From NCBI RefSeq assembly GCF_020075545.1, contig NZ_JAIQZK010000001.1:1054001-1118000 (forward strand): DNA of 64,000 nt, in the 5' to 3' direction. How positions within the stretch are numbered: position 1 is the stretch's first letter; every line of letters begins with the position of its first letter. This DNA is from Nocardioides sp. TRM66260-LWL. Its GTDB lineage: Bacteria; Actinomycetota; Actinomycetes; Propionibacteriales; Nocardioidaceae. The notes under the pieces were generated by a model. That model saw only the letters and a list, made by a program, of their open reading frames with translations, did not search any database and was not told where the DNA came from. Of the stretch, positions 9,048-17,249 are shown one piece after another. A program made the translations under genes and the position numbers.

Positions 9048-9988
9048 TGCGCGTCGTCTTCGCCGGCACCCCCGAGGTCGCCCTGCCGCCGCTGGACGCG
9101 ATCGCCGCGTCCGGACACGAGCTGGTCGGCGTCGTCACCCGGCCCGACGCCCCGGCCGGCCGCGGTCGCCGCCTGGTGGCGAGCCCGGTCGCCCAGCGTG
9201 CCGAGGAGCTCGGCGTGCCCGTGCTCAAGCCCGAGCACCCGCGCGACCCCGAGTTCCAGGCCGCGCTGCGCGCGCTCGAGCCCGACTGCTGCCCGGTGGT
9301 CGCCTACGGCGCGCTGCTGCCGCAGTCGGCGCTCGACATCCCGCCCCACGGCTGGGTCAACCTGCACTTCTCCTGCCTGCCCGCCTGGCGGGGCGCCGCC
9401 CCCGTGCAGCACTCGATCTGGGCCGGCGACGAGGTCACGGGCGCGACCACGTTCCGCATCGTCAAGGAGATGGACGCCGGGCCGGTCTTCGGCGTCATGA
9501 CCGAGCGGATCCGTCCCACCGACACCGCCGGCGACCTGCTCGCGCGGCTCGCCGAGGGCGGGGCCGGGCTCCTGGTGGCCACCCTCGACGGCATCGCCGA
9601 CGGCTCCCTCGAGGCCCGTCCGCAGCAGGAGGAGGGCGTCAGCATGGCGCCCAAGATCCTCGTCGAGGACGCTCGCGTCGACTGGACCGAGCCGGCCGTC
9701 GCGATCGACCGGCGGGTGCGGGCCTGCACCCCCGGCCCAGGGGCCTGGACGCTGCTCGACGGAGAGCGGTTCAAGGTCGGTCCCGTCGCGCTGCCCGGGC
9801 CGGACGCCGAGGTCCCGACGCTCGCCCCCGGAGAGCTCGCGGTCACCAAGAGCGCGCTGCTCGTCGGCACCGGCACCGTCCCGGTGCGGCTGGGCGAGGT
9901 CAAGCCGTTCGGCAAGAAGCAGATGGCCGCCGCCGACTGGGCACGCGGAGCCCGGGTCGAGTCCGGCACCCGCTTCGACGCCGAGTGA
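9047..9988 (+). CDS. fmt: Methionyl-tRNA formyltransferase
   Basis: Formylates initiator Met-tRNA using 10-formyltetrahydrofolate. The 313-residue protein starts [12 protein letters not shown]. It has the formyl transferase signature [16 protein letters not shown] and the Asp of KEMDAGPV, followed by a C-terminal OB-like domain (about 205–300). Translation is coupled to def by TGATG and to the next gene by a GTGA overlap. Confidence 0.96.
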   Translation: MRVVFAGTPEVALPPLDAIAASGHELVGVVTRPDAPAGRGRRLVASPVAQRAEELGVPVLKPEHPRDPEFQAALRALEPDCCPVVAYGALLPQSALDIPPHGWVNLHFSCLPAWRGAAPVQHSIWAGDEVTGATTFRIVKEMDAGPVFGVMTERIRPTDTAGDLLARLAEGGAGLLVATLDGIADGSLEARPQQEEGVSMAPKILVEDARVDWTEPAVAIDRRVRACTPGPGAWTLLDGERFKVGPVALPGPDAEVPTLAPGELAVTKSALLVGTGTVPVRLGEVKPFGKKQMAAADWARGARVESGTRFDAE

Positions 9989-10419
9989 CGATGGTCCGCG
10001 GCGCCGCCCGTCCGGAGCGTCCGGCGCGCCCGGCGGACGTCGAGGAGATCTGCCTGGGTCTCCCCGAGGTCGTGCTGGGCCGCTCGTGGGGCGACGTGCC
10101 GACCTTCCTGGTGCGGGGCAAGGGGTTCGTCCGGTACCGGCCGCCGCGGAGCGACGCGCTGGATCCCGTCACCGGCGAGCCGTACGACGACCTGCTCGTC
10201 GTGGAGACCAGCGGACCGGCCGCGCATGCCGAGCTGGTCGACGATCCCGCGTCGCCGTTCTTCACGATCGAGCACTTCACGCGCAGCCGGAGCCACGCGG
10301 TGCTCGTGCGGCTGAGCCGGCTCGGGGAGATCAGCCGTGCCGAGCTGGCCGAGATCCTCACCGAGGCCTGGGCCGCCCGGGCGCCGAAGACCCTCGTCCG
10401 GGGGCTGCTCGGTGGCTGA
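9985..10419 (+). CDS. MmcQ/YjbR-like protein
   Basis: The 144-residue product resembles the MmcQ/YjbR family (CyaY-like fold, usually labelled DNA-binding). Recognisable parts are the N-terminal [32 protein letters not shown] and the C-terminal [18 protein letters not shown]. The GTG start at 9985 overlaps the fmt stop; an ATG two codons later is an alternative. It sits between fmt and rsmB, overlapping both, so it is part of that operon. Biochemical role is unknown. Confidence 0.78.
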   Translation: MTMVRGAARPERPARPADVEEICLGLPEVVLGRSWGDVPTFLVRGKGFVRYRPPRSDALDPVTGEPYDDLLVVETSGPAAHAELVDDPASPFFTIEHFTRSRSHAVLVRLSRLGEISRAELAEILTEAWAARAPKTLVRGLLGG

Positions 10420-11809
10420 CCGACGCGCGGCGCGGCGTCCGGCGTCCCGACCCCGCGTCGACCCCGCCCGGCAGGCGGCGCTCGAGGTGCTCACGGCCGT
10501 CCGGGTCGAGGACGCCTACGCCAACCTCGTCCTGCCGGCCGTGCTGCGCAGCCGCGGGCTGGTCGGCCGCGACGCGGGCCTGGTCACCGAGCTGGTGGCC
10601 GGCACCCTGCGCGGTCGCGGCACCTACGACGCCGTGCTCGCGGCCTGCATCGACCGCCCGCTGCGCAAGGTGCAGGTGAAGGTCCTCGACGTGCTGCGCC
10701 TCGGCGCGCACCAGCTGCTCGCGATGCGCGTGCCGACGCACGCCGCGATCTCCACCTCGGTCGACCTCGCCAAGGCGGCCGCCGGCCAGGGCGCCGGCGG
10801 GTTCGTCAACGCCGTGCTGCGCAAGGTCGCCGCCGACGACCTCGCGGGCTGGACCGGACGCCTGGCCGCCGCGGCGCCGGACGACGACGCCCGGCTGGCG
10901 CTCGCGCACAGCCACCCGGCGTGGGTCGTCGCCGAGCTGCGGCGGGCGGTCGGCGACGACGAGCTGCCCGCGCTGCTGGCCGCCGACAACGCGCCGCCGC
11001 GGGTCACGCTGGTCGCGCGCCCCGGCCGCGCGACGCCCGACGAGCTGCCGGGCACGCCGACCCGCTGGTCGCCGCACGGCGTCACGCTCGACGGTGGCGA
11101 CCCCACGTCGGTCCCGGCCGTCGCCGAGGGGCGCGCCGGCGTCCAGGACGAGGGCTCGCAGCTGGTCGCCCTGCTGGCCGCCGCCGTGCCGGTGGTCGGC
11201 GACGACGCCGTCTGGGTCGACCTCTGCGCCGGCCCCGGCGGCAAGAGCGCCCTGCTCGCCGCCCTCGCGGCCGGGCGGGACGCCCGGCTGCTGGCCGTCG
11301 AGCGACAGCCGCACCGCGCCCGGCTGGTCGCGCGCAATCTCGGTCTGCGCCCGGGCGCGCCGCTGCCGGACGGAGTCGCGGGCGTCGTCACGGCCGACGG
11401 CACGCGCCCGCCGCTGCGACCCGGGAGCGTCGACCGGGTGCTCGTCGACGCGCCGTGCACCGGCCTCGGCGCGCTGCGGCGGCGTCCGGAGGCGCGGTGG
11501 CGCCGCCGCCCGGAGGACGTCACGGAGCTCGTGCCGCTCCAGCGCGCCCTGCTCGCCTCGGCCCTCGACCTGGCCCGTCCGGGCGGCGTCGTGCTCTACG
11601 CGACCTGCTCGCCGGTGCTGGCCGAGACGGCCGAGGTGGTCTCCGCCGTGCTCGACGCCCGCCCGGATGCCGCGCTCGTCGACCTGCGCCCGACCGCCGC
11701 GGCGTTCGGGCTCGACGACGCCGTCGGCGCGCTGCCGGGCAGCGTCCAGCTGTGGCCGCACCGGCACGGCACCGACGCGATGTTCGTGGCGGCGCTGCAC
11801 CGCAGCTGA
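10412..11809 (+). CDS. rsmB: 16S rRNA m5C967 methyltransferase
   Basis: SAM-dependent methyltransferase of the RsmB/Sun family, acting on a cytosine of 16S rRNA. The 465-residue protein has an N-terminal NusB-like domain (about 20–160) and a Rossmann methyltransferase domain: VDLCAGPGGKSALLAAL (SAM site), DAPCTGLGALRRRPEARW and YATCSP (the two cysteines of the family). The GTG start at 10412 overlaps the preceding gene by 8 nt. The start and the priA-def-fmt-rsmB order match related genomes. Confidence 0.93.
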   Translation: MADRRAARRPASRPRVDPARQAALEVLTAVRVEDAYANLVLPAVLRSRGLVGRDAGLVTELVAGTLRGRGTYDAVLAACIDRPLRKVQVKVLDVLRLGAHQLLAMRVPTHAAISTSVDLAKAAAGQGAGGFVNAVLRKVAADDLAGWTGRLAAAAPDDDARLALAHSHPAWVVAELRRAVGDDELPALLAADNAPPRVTLVARPGRATPDELPGTPTRWSPHGVTLDGGDPTSVPAVAEGRAGVQDEGSQLVALLAAAVPVVGDDAVWVDLCAGPGGKSALLAALAAGRDARLLAVERQPHRARLVARNLGLRPGAPLPDGVAGVVTADGTRPPLRPGSVDRVLVDAPCTGLGALRRRPEARWRRRPEDVTELVPLQRALLASALDLARPGGVVLYATCSPVLAETAEVVSAVLDARPDAALVDLRPTAAAFGLDDAVGALPGSVQLWPHRHGTDAMFVAALHRS

Positions 11810-11851
11810 TCAGCGGTCGATCAGCGGTCGGTCAGCGGTCGATCACCGGCC
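11808..11851. repeat. Short tandem repeat with 11-bp unit
   Basis: Three close copies of GATCAGCGGTC (the third begins GG) and a degenerate fourth follow one another from inside the rsmB stop codon. The unit is one helical turn. Function unknown; it may be replication slippage. Confidence 0.75.
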
Positions 11852-11868
11852 GAGAGACGGCTCGGCCG
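11847..11868. terminator. Candidate bidirectional hairpin between convergent genes
   Basis: A perfect 8-bp stem CGGCCGAG / CTCGGCCG with a 6-nt loop lies between rsmB (ends 11809) and the minus-strand gene ending at 11873. Position suggests a shared terminator; there is no T-tract on either side. Confidence 0.5.
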
Positions 11869-11872
11869 TGCC

Positions 11873-12718
11873 TCACGCGTCCCAGACCAGGCTGCGCCCG
11901 ATGAGATCGGCGCTCGCGGGATCCCCGCGGATGGTCGAGACGGTCGCGAACCAGCGTCCGTGCACCGCGCTGACGTAGCTGCCGGATCCCTTGTCGGTGC
12001 CCGCGTACTCGTCGTGCTCGGCGGCCGGACGCCAGGTGACGACGACGCCGTCGGCGCCGTCGCCGCAGATGAACTTCTCGTCCGCCGCGGGATCGCACGT
12101 CCAGCCCGCGCGCCGCACGGACACCGGGGAGGCCTCTCCGGCAGGGGTGGTCGACGACGGGGTGACGCTCGGACTCGGGCGGGTCGGCGGCGGCGTCCCG
12201 GCCGGGAGGCCGGAGGCCGTCGAGCTCGGGGGCGCGGTCGCGGAGGCGGACGCCGAGGAGGGGATCGCCGGCGGCGGGACCTGCGAAGCCCGGTCGACCA
12301 GGGGCGTCGCCGAGGCGGTCGCGGTGACCGGGCCCCGACGCGGCGCGTCGACCGTGGTGGTGGCGGTCGGCGAGCGGTCCGGCGCCGGCGCCAGCGTGAG
12401 GCCCGGCTCGACCGGCTCGACCGCCGGCGCGGTGTCGACGGCGCGACTGACCGCGTCGGGCAGGGAGAGCAGCGCCGCGGTGACGGCGGCGGCCCCCAGC
12501 AGCGCGCCACCGGCGGCGACGACGCGACGACCGCGCCGGACGCGCAGCCCGTCCCGGCGCGCGCCGGCGAGCAGGCGGTCGAGGTCGAGGGCGGAGGAGG
12601 CCGGGTCGCGGTGGTCCAGGGCCACGGCCAGGCGGGCGCCGAGGTCGGCCTCCTCCGTGGGCGACAGGGGAGCGGAGCGCTCGGTCGGCGGGACGGCTCG
12701 CAGGTGCGGGCGGCTCAT
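11873..12718 (-). CDS. Membrane protein partner of ECF sigma factor (possible anti-sigma)
   Basis: The 281-residue product has a cytoplasmic N-terminus (about 1–60), one transmembrane segment (about 62–85, GGALLGAAAVTAALLSL), a long Pro/Ser/Thr/Ala-rich linker and a C-terminal domain with two cysteines (GWTCDP and FICGDG) that would be extracellular. It overlaps the sigma factor gene by ATGA. That arrangement is typical of an anti-sigma factor or sensor, but the HxxxCxxC zinc motif is absent, so the role is inferred from context only. Confidence 0.65.
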   Translation of the reverse strand: MSRPHLRAVPPTERSAPLSPTEEADLGARLAVALDHRDPASSALDLDRLLAGARRDGLRVRRGRRVVAAGGALLGAAAVTAALLSLPDAVSRAVDTAPAVEPVEPGLTLAPAPDRSPTATTTVDAPRRGPVTATASATPLVDRASQVPPPAIPSSASASATAPPSSTASGLPAGTPPPTRPSPSVTPSSTTPAGEASPVSVRRAGWTCDPAADEKFICGDGADGVVVTWRPAAEHDEYAGTDKGSGSYVSAVHGRWFATVSTIRGDPASADLIGRSLVWDA

Positions 12719-13272
12719 CGGGTGATCCTCTCGGGCTGGCCGACGGGCACGGTCGCCGCACTCCCCGCGGAGCCGGGAGCGACGTCGGACTCGGCGAGCA
12801 GCGGTCGCAGCCGCTTCAGCGCCCGGTGGGCGCGGGTGCGCACCGCGACGGCGCTCATCGAGAGCTCGCTCGCGGTCTCCTCGACGCTGCGGTCGTCCCA
12901 GTAGCGCAGGACGACGATCGCGCGGTCCAGCGGCGGCAGCGTGGCCAGCGCCCGTTCGAGGTCCACCCGCACCCCCGCGTCCGGCGTGCCCGGGGCGGGG
13001 CGCAGCCGATGCGCGTCGGTGTGGAAGTCCGTCGGCCGCTCGCCCGAGCGACGCAGCCGGCGGTGGGACAGGAAGGAGTTGAGCAGCACGGTGCGCGCGT
13101 ACGCGACGGGATCGTCGGCCCGCCGCACCCGCGGCCACGACGCGTACACCTTGGCGTACGCGATCTGGGTGAGGTCCTCGGCCAGCTGGTGCTCGCCGGC
13201 GAGCAGGACGGCCGCCCGATGCAGTCGTGGGGCGGTCGCCCGCACGAACTCCTCGAACTCCTCCTCGTGCAT
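12715..13272 (-). CDS. ECF RNA polymerase sigma factor, SigE-like family
   Basis: The 185-residue protein has sigma region 2 (EEFEEFVRATAPRLHRAAVLL, QLAEDLTQIAYAKVYASW) and sigma region 4 (LATLPPLDRAIVVLRYWDDRSVEETASELSMSAVAVRTRAHRALKRL), without regions 1 and 3, as in extracytoplasmic function sigmas. Two ATGs lie at the start; the one at 13272 has GGGGG seven bases upstream, whereas the one at 13278 lies 1 nt from it, so 13272 is preferred. It is transcribed with the membrane partner at 11873–12718. Target genes are not visible in the window. Confidence 0.88.
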   Translation of the reverse strand: MHEEEFEEFVRATAPRLHRAAVLLAGEHQLAEDLTQIAYAKVYASWPRVRRADDPVAYARTVLLNSFLSHRRLRRSGERPTDFHTDAHRLRPAPGTPDAGVRVDLERALATLPPLDRAIVVLRYWDDRSVEETASELSMSAVAVRTRAHRALKRLRPLLAESDVAPGSAGSAATVPVGQPERITR

Positions 13273-13430
13273 GGTCATGCCCCCTTGGACGCGCCGAGCG
13301 CGCAGGTCGTGACAGCCGGATCCGGGCGGGATCCGACGGGTCGCGCCGCCCGAGCCGGCGCACGCGTCCGAGGAGGGCCTACCCCGGTCGATCCCGGGTC
13401 ATGCCGGGGCGGCTCTCCGTGGCGGTTGGC

Positions 13431-13436
13431 TAGGTT
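13431..13436 (+). promoter_or_regulatory. -10 of leaderless promoter for the LigD-polymerase-like gene
   Basis: TAGGTT is followed by 6 nt and the ATG at 13443. With a TSS 6–7 nt after the -10, the transcript would begin at the start codon. Confidence 0.6.
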
Positions 13437-13442
13437 GCCCCC

Positions 13443-14453
13443 ATGCCCTCCAGCGCCCCCGCCGTCGAGATCGAGGTGGAGGGTCGCGTCGTGCGGGTCA
13501 GCAACCCCGACCGCGTGTACTTCCCGGAGTCCGGCCTCACCAAGCTCGACCTGGTCGAGTACTACCGCAGCGTCGGGCCGGGCATCGTCACCGCGCTGTG
13601 GGAGCGGCCGTGCATGCTGCACCGCTTCCCGAAGGGCCTGGGCGGGCCGAAGGTGCACCAGAAGCGGCTGCCCGCGGGCGCGCCGCCGTGGGTCGAGACC
13701 GTCCAGCTGCACTTCCCGCGGTGGAACCGCACCGCCGACGAGCTGTGCGTCACCGAGCTGGCCTCGGTGCTGTGGGCGGTGCAGATGTCGACCGTCGAGT
13801 TCCACCCGTGGAACAGCCGGCGCGGTCACACCGAGCAGCCCGACGAGTGGCGCATCGACCTCGACCCCGGCCCGGAGTGCGACTACGCGCGGGTCCGCCG
13901 GGTCGCCCACGTGGTGCACGAGGTGCTCGACGAGCTCGGCGCCGTGGGCTTCCCGAAGACCAGCGGCAGCCGCGGCCTGCACGTCTACGTGCGCATCCCG
14001 CCCGAGCACGGCTTCGCGGACGTCCGGCGCGCGGCGCTGGCCTTCGCCCGCGAGGTCGAGCGCCGCGCTCCGTCGGAGGTCACCACGACCTGGTGGACCA
14101 AGGACCGCGACCCGGCCGCGCTCTTCGTCGACTACAACCAGAACGCCCGCGACCACACGATCGCCGCCGCCTACTCGGTGCGCGGCCTGCCCGACGCCCG
14201 CGTCTCGACGCCGCTGCGCTGGGACGAGCTCGACGACGCCGACCCGCGCGACCTCACCGTCCACACGGTGCCCGCCCGGTTCGCCGAGCTCGGCGACCTG
14301 CATGCCGACCTCGACGCCCACCCCTTCCCGATCGCCCCGCTGCTCGCGTGGGCCGAGCGCGACGAGCGGGACGGCGCCGCGTCCCCGCCGGAGCCGGACG
14401 CCGTGACGGACGCCGAGCCGGACGCCGGGGTCAGCCCGGGGGAGGCGCCGTGA
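13443..14453 (+). CDS. Stand-alone LigD-type DNA polymerase/primase domain protein
   Basis: The 336-residue product matches the polymerase domain of bacterial DNA ligase D (archaeo-eukaryotic primase fold) used in non-homologous end joining. Catalytic motif I is DLDPGP, the SGSRGLHVYVRIP box is motif II, and FVDYNQNARDHTIAAAYSVR near the C-terminus is typical. No ligase or nuclease domain is attached, and no ku gene is in the window. The last 35 residues are an acidic Pro/Glu/Asp tail. It is coupled by GTGA to the next gene. The role in repair or primer synthesis is inferred from the family. Confidence 0.88.
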   Translation: MPSSAPAVEIEVEGRVVRVSNPDRVYFPESGLTKLDLVEYYRSVGPGIVTALWERPCMLHRFPKGLGGPKVHQKRLPAGAPPWVETVQLHFPRWNRTADELCVTELASVLWAVQMSTVEFHPWNSRRGHTEQPDEWRIDLDPGPECDYARVRRVAHVVHEVLDELGAVGFPKTSGSRGLHVYVRIPPEHGFADVRRAALAFAREVERRAPSEVTTTWWTKDRDPAALFVDYNQNARDHTIAAAYSVRGLPDARVSTPLRWDELDDADPRDLTVHTVPARFAELGDLHADLDAHPFPIAPLLAWAERDERDGAASPPEPDAVTDAEPDAGVSPGEAP

Positions 14454-14905
14454 GCGGCGACGCGACCCCACGTCAGCAGGCCTGGGACGCGCTGAACCGG
14501 CGCCTCGTCGGCGCGCTGCTCGCCCTCGACCTCGACGACGTCCTCACCCTGCGCGAGCCCGCCGGTCCCGACGAGCGGCCGCGCGGGCTGCTCGGCCGCC
14601 GCAAGGGCCCGCTGCCGCCGCGCCGCTTCGTGAGCGCCACCGCAGGCCAGTCGGTGCTCGTGCTGGAGACCATCGGCTCGACGTCGTTCGGCGGCGCCTG
14701 GCCGATGACGGCCGAGCAGGAGCAGCGCCTCGAGCGGCTCGGGTGGGAGCGGCCGTGGAACGACGAGCTCACCACCTGGCTGCGCGACGTCCCCGTGCTC
14801 GACGCCCCCCGCGCCGCGCTGGCGCTCGTCCGGGCGCTGCAGGTGCTCGACGTCGACCCGACCTCGCTGGAGCAGAGCCTCGACCACGTGCCGCACGGCG
14901 GATGA
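14450..14905 (+). CDS. Small TY-Chap/YbjN-like protein (tentative)
   Basis: The 151-residue protein has an amphipathic N-terminus, a central part with GQSVLVLETIGSTSFGG, and WNDELTTWLRDVP followed by APRAALALVRALQVL. This resembles the TY-Chap peptide-binding chaperone-like domains related to YbjN, but the match is from memory and weak. The GTG start overlaps the stop of the LigD-polymerase gene (GTGA), implying co-expression. No catalytic residues are evident. Confidence 0.55.
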   Translation: MSGDATPRQQAWDALNRRLVGALLALDLDDVLTLREPAGPDERPRGLLGRRKGPLPPRRFVSATAGQSVLVLETIGSTSFGGAWPMTAEQEQRLERLGWERPWNDELTTWLRDVPVLDAPRAALALVRALQVLDVDPTSLEQSLDHVPHGG

Positions 14906-14982
14906 GGCGGACCGCCCCAGGGGTCTGTCGACGCGCCGTCGAGGCCGCTACGGTGGGCCGACCCGCTCGGAGGAGGACCCCC

Positions 14983-15651
14983 ATGCCCCGTCCCGCCCGC
15001 ATCGCCGTCGCCGTCGCCGCGGCAGCCGCTCTGCCGACCTCGGTGCTCGCGACGCCGTCCGACGCCGCCGGCCCCTCGGCCCGCGTCGTGCTCCGTCAGG
15101 TCGACGCGACGCACGACTCCGCGGTGACGATCCTCCGCGGTCCCGACGCCGAGCGCCGCACCGACGGGGTCCTGAACGACATCCGCCGCGTCACCGTGTC
15201 GGTCGTCGGCGATCGGCTCCGGGTCGCCCTCAGCACCCGGTTCGACTACGGCGAGGACTACCGCGCCGACCTGCGCATCACCACCGCAGCGGGCCGCGTC
15301 TTCCATGCCGGTCGCTACTCGAACGTCAACGCCCTGCCGGTCACCGGGAACTTCTTCTCGCGCCGCGGCACGAGGAAGGTCGCCTGCCACGTCCGCTCGG
15401 TGCGCAACGACGGCGGCCTGGTGGTCGAGGTGCCGCTGTCGTGCCTCGGCGACCCGTCGCGCATACGGCTCGGCGTCGAGACCTGGGGGATCGTGCCGTA
15501 TCCGGAGGTGAACCCGACCGGCGAGGCCATCTCCTACGACGACGCGTTCCGCACCGGACCGTCCTCGGCCGCCCGGGCCGCGCAGCGCCGTGATCGGCTC
15601 TACGTCGGCCGCGGCTACGGCACCATGTCGGCCGCGTTCGACCTGCGCTGA
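14983..15651 (+). CDS. Secreted protein of unknown function, paralogue 1
   Basis: The 222-residue product begins with a classical signal peptide (MPRPARIAVAVAAAAALPTS, cleavage probably near residue 29). The mature part alternates beta-like stretches and contains two cysteines (KVACHVRSV and LSCLGDPSRIRLGVETWG). GGAGGAGG precedes the ATG. The next gene encodes a protein with the same layout, including a C-terminal CLGD-x-x-R-x-R-x-GV segment and YDDAFR/DDDAFR, so the pair arose by tandem duplication. Function unknown. Confidence 0.7.
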   Translation: MPRPARIAVAVAAAAALPTSVLATPSDAAGPSARVVLRQVDATHDSAVTILRGPDAERRTDGVLNDIRRVTVSVVGDRLRVALSTRFDYGEDYRADLRITTAAGRVFHAGRYSNVNALPVTGNFFSRRGTRKVACHVRSVRNDGGLVVEVPLSCLGDPSRIRLGVETWGIVPYPEVNPTGEAISYDDAFRTGPSSAARAAQRRDRLYVGRGYGTMSAAFDLR

Positions 15652-15677
15652 TGGGTGATCTGTGGCACCGTGCCGAC

Positions 15678-16298
15678 ATGACGTCTCGGATCCGCCATGC
15701 CCGCCCCGCCCTCGCCGCGGCGCTCCTCGGGCCCGCCCTCCTGGTCGGCGCCGCAGCCGCGTCCAGCGCCGACACGCTCGTCCACCGCGATCCCGCGCAC
15801 GACGTCGTCGTCACCAGCTACGACCGGGCATCGGGATTCCAGCGGCGCATCGACGCCGGCCAGCGCGATCCCGACCTCACGCTGGTGCGCGTCGAGAAGT
15901 CGGCCCGTCAGCTCGCGATCACGACCAACCTGCTGGAGCTCACCGGGGTCGACAGCCGGTGGTCGGCGGTCGTCGTCACCTCGAAGGGCGACCGGTTCGA
16001 CTTCCAGCGCAGCGTCAGCACCGGCGCCGAGACCCCCGGTCCGGCGATCGTCGTGCTGCGCAACGGGCACCGCTTCTCCTGTGACGGCCTCCTCGTCACC
16101 CGCACCCGCGCGGGCATGATCGTCCGCGCTCCGTCGGCCTGTCTGGGCGACGCCTGGCGCGTCCGCGTGGGCGTGAAGGTGAGCGCGACCTACCGCGAGG
16201 ACGGGGTGGGCGACCAGTACGGCGACGACGACGCGTTCCGCGTGGGCGGCGGGGACGACCGGCGACCGGTCACGCTGAGCAGCTGGGTCGCCCGCTGA
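15678..16298 (+). CDS. Secreted protein of unknown function, paralogue 2
   Basis: The 206-residue product has an N-terminal signal peptide ending near ASSADT and a mature region similar in order to paralogue 1: an N-terminal HDVVVTSY segment, a central stretch with FSCDGLLV, then [16 protein letters not shown] and [11 protein letters not shown]. The upstream in-frame GTG at 15651 would extend it, but CACCGT six nt before the ATG at 15678 suits a leaderless start there. Function unknown; export is inferred. Confidence 0.68.
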   Translation: MTSRIRHARPALAAALLGPALLVGAAAASSADTLVHRDPAHDVVVTSYDRASGFQRRIDAGQRDPDLTLVRVEKSARQLAITTNLLELTGVDSRWSAVVVTSKGDRFDFQRSVSTGAETPGPAIVVLRNGHRFSCDGLLVTRTRAGMIVRAPSACLGDAWRVRVGVKVSATYREDGVGDQYGDDDAFRVGGGDDRRPVTLSSWVAR

Positions 16299-16347
16299 TC
16301 CGACCGCCGTCCGGGGCTGCTCGGCCGATCTGGGAGACTCCGCGCTC

Positions 16348-17010
16348 GTGGGCCTCCAGATCACGCCGAGCATCCTCAACGCCGACTTCTCCCGCCTCGG
16401 GGAGGAGGTGGCGCGCATCCCGAGCGCCGACATGATCCACGTCGACGTCATGGACAACCACTTCGTGCCGAACCTGACGTTCGGCCCGACGATGGTCGAG
16501 GCGCTGGCCCGCAGCACCGACACTCCGCTCGACGCGCACCTGATGATCGAGGACCCCGACCGGCACGCGCCCGGCTACGTCGAGGCCGGCTGCGCGTCGG
16601 TCACCTTCCACGTCGAGGCGGCCAAGGCGCCGGTGCGGCTGGCCCGCGAGATCCGCGCGCAGGGCGGCCGGGCGAGCATGGCGCTCAAGCCGGCCACGCC
16701 GATCGAGCCCTACGAGGACCTCCTGCCCGAGCTCGACATGCTGCTGGTCATGACCGTCGAGCCCGGCTTCGGCGGCCAGCGGTTCCTCGACCTGTGCCTG
16801 CCGAAGATCCGCCGGGCTCGCGCGCTGCTCCAGCGGCACGGCATCGAGACCTGGCTCCAGGTCGACGGCGGCGTCTCGCTGGAGACGATCGAGCGGTGCG
16901 CCGAGGCCGGCGCGGACGTCTTCGTGGCCGGCTCGGCCGTCTACTCCGCGGAGGACCCCGACGCCATGGTGAACGCCCTGCGCGAGACCGCCGCCCGCGC
17001 CCTGGGCTGA
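16348..17010 (+). CDS. rpe: Ribulose-phosphate 3-epimerase
   Basis: Interconverts ribulose-5-phosphate and xylulose-5-phosphate in the pentose phosphate pathway. The 220-residue TIM-barrel protein shows the N-terminal [10 protein letters not shown], the metal and catalytic residues in [36 protein letters not shown] and VDGGV. The GTG start has GAGACT eight nt upstream, a possible weak -10. It precedes the riboflavin operon, whose ribulose-5-phosphate substrate it can help balance. Confidence 0.95.
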   Translation: MGLQITPSILNADFSRLGEEVARIPSADMIHVDVMDNHFVPNLTFGPTMVEALARSTDTPLDAHLMIEDPDRHAPGYVEAGCASVTFHVEAAKAPVRLAREIRAQGGRASMALKPATPIEPYEDLLPELDMLLVMTVEPGFGGQRFLDLCLPKIRRARALLQRHGIETWLQVDGGVSLETIERCAEAGADVFVAGSAVYSAEDPDAMVNALRETAARALG

Positions 17011-17016
17011 CCTGGC

Positions 17017-17022
17017 TATCCT
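17017..17022 (+). promoter_or_regulatory. Candidate -10 for the riboflavin operon
   Basis: TATCCT lies just after the rpe stop and 23 bp before the riboswitch, so the transcript would start near 17029 and include the whole aptamer. No clear -35 is visible. Confidence 0.5.
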
Positions 17023-17044
17023 GAGCGCCACGAGCGACGAGCTC

Positions 17045-17170
17045 GCGTGCTCTGGGGTCGGTGAAATTCCGAGCCGGCGGTGAAAGTCCGCGACCCGCAC
17101 ACAGCCAGTGGGCGGTTGACCAGGTGGAACTCCTGGACCGACGGTCAAAGTCCGGATGGGAAGAACACGC
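17045..17170 (+). ncRNA. FMN riboswitch (RFN element)
   Basis: Conserved RFN blocks are present in order: GGGTCGGTGAAATTCCGA, CCGGCGGTGAAAGTCCGCGA, CCAGTGGGCGG, TGGACCGACGGTCAAAGTCCGGATGGGAAGA. The closing helix GCGTG / CACGC pairs at 17045–17049 and 17166–17170. The element binds FMN and represses downstream riboflavin genes. Downstream, a stem with CGCGTC / GACGCG (17180–17202) may be the expression platform; without a T-tract its mechanism is unclear. Confidence 0.95.
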
Positions 17171-17249
17171 GCTGGTCGTCCGCCGCGTCCTGACGCGTGC
17201 GGAGGCAGGCGGTGACCCCGGAGTCCACGAGCGGACCCGAGGAGACCCG

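Noticed and set aside
13279..13442. Gene in the gap between the sigma factor and the LigD-polymerase-like gene
   Set aside because: Only shadow frames are present; the gap holds the divergent promoters.
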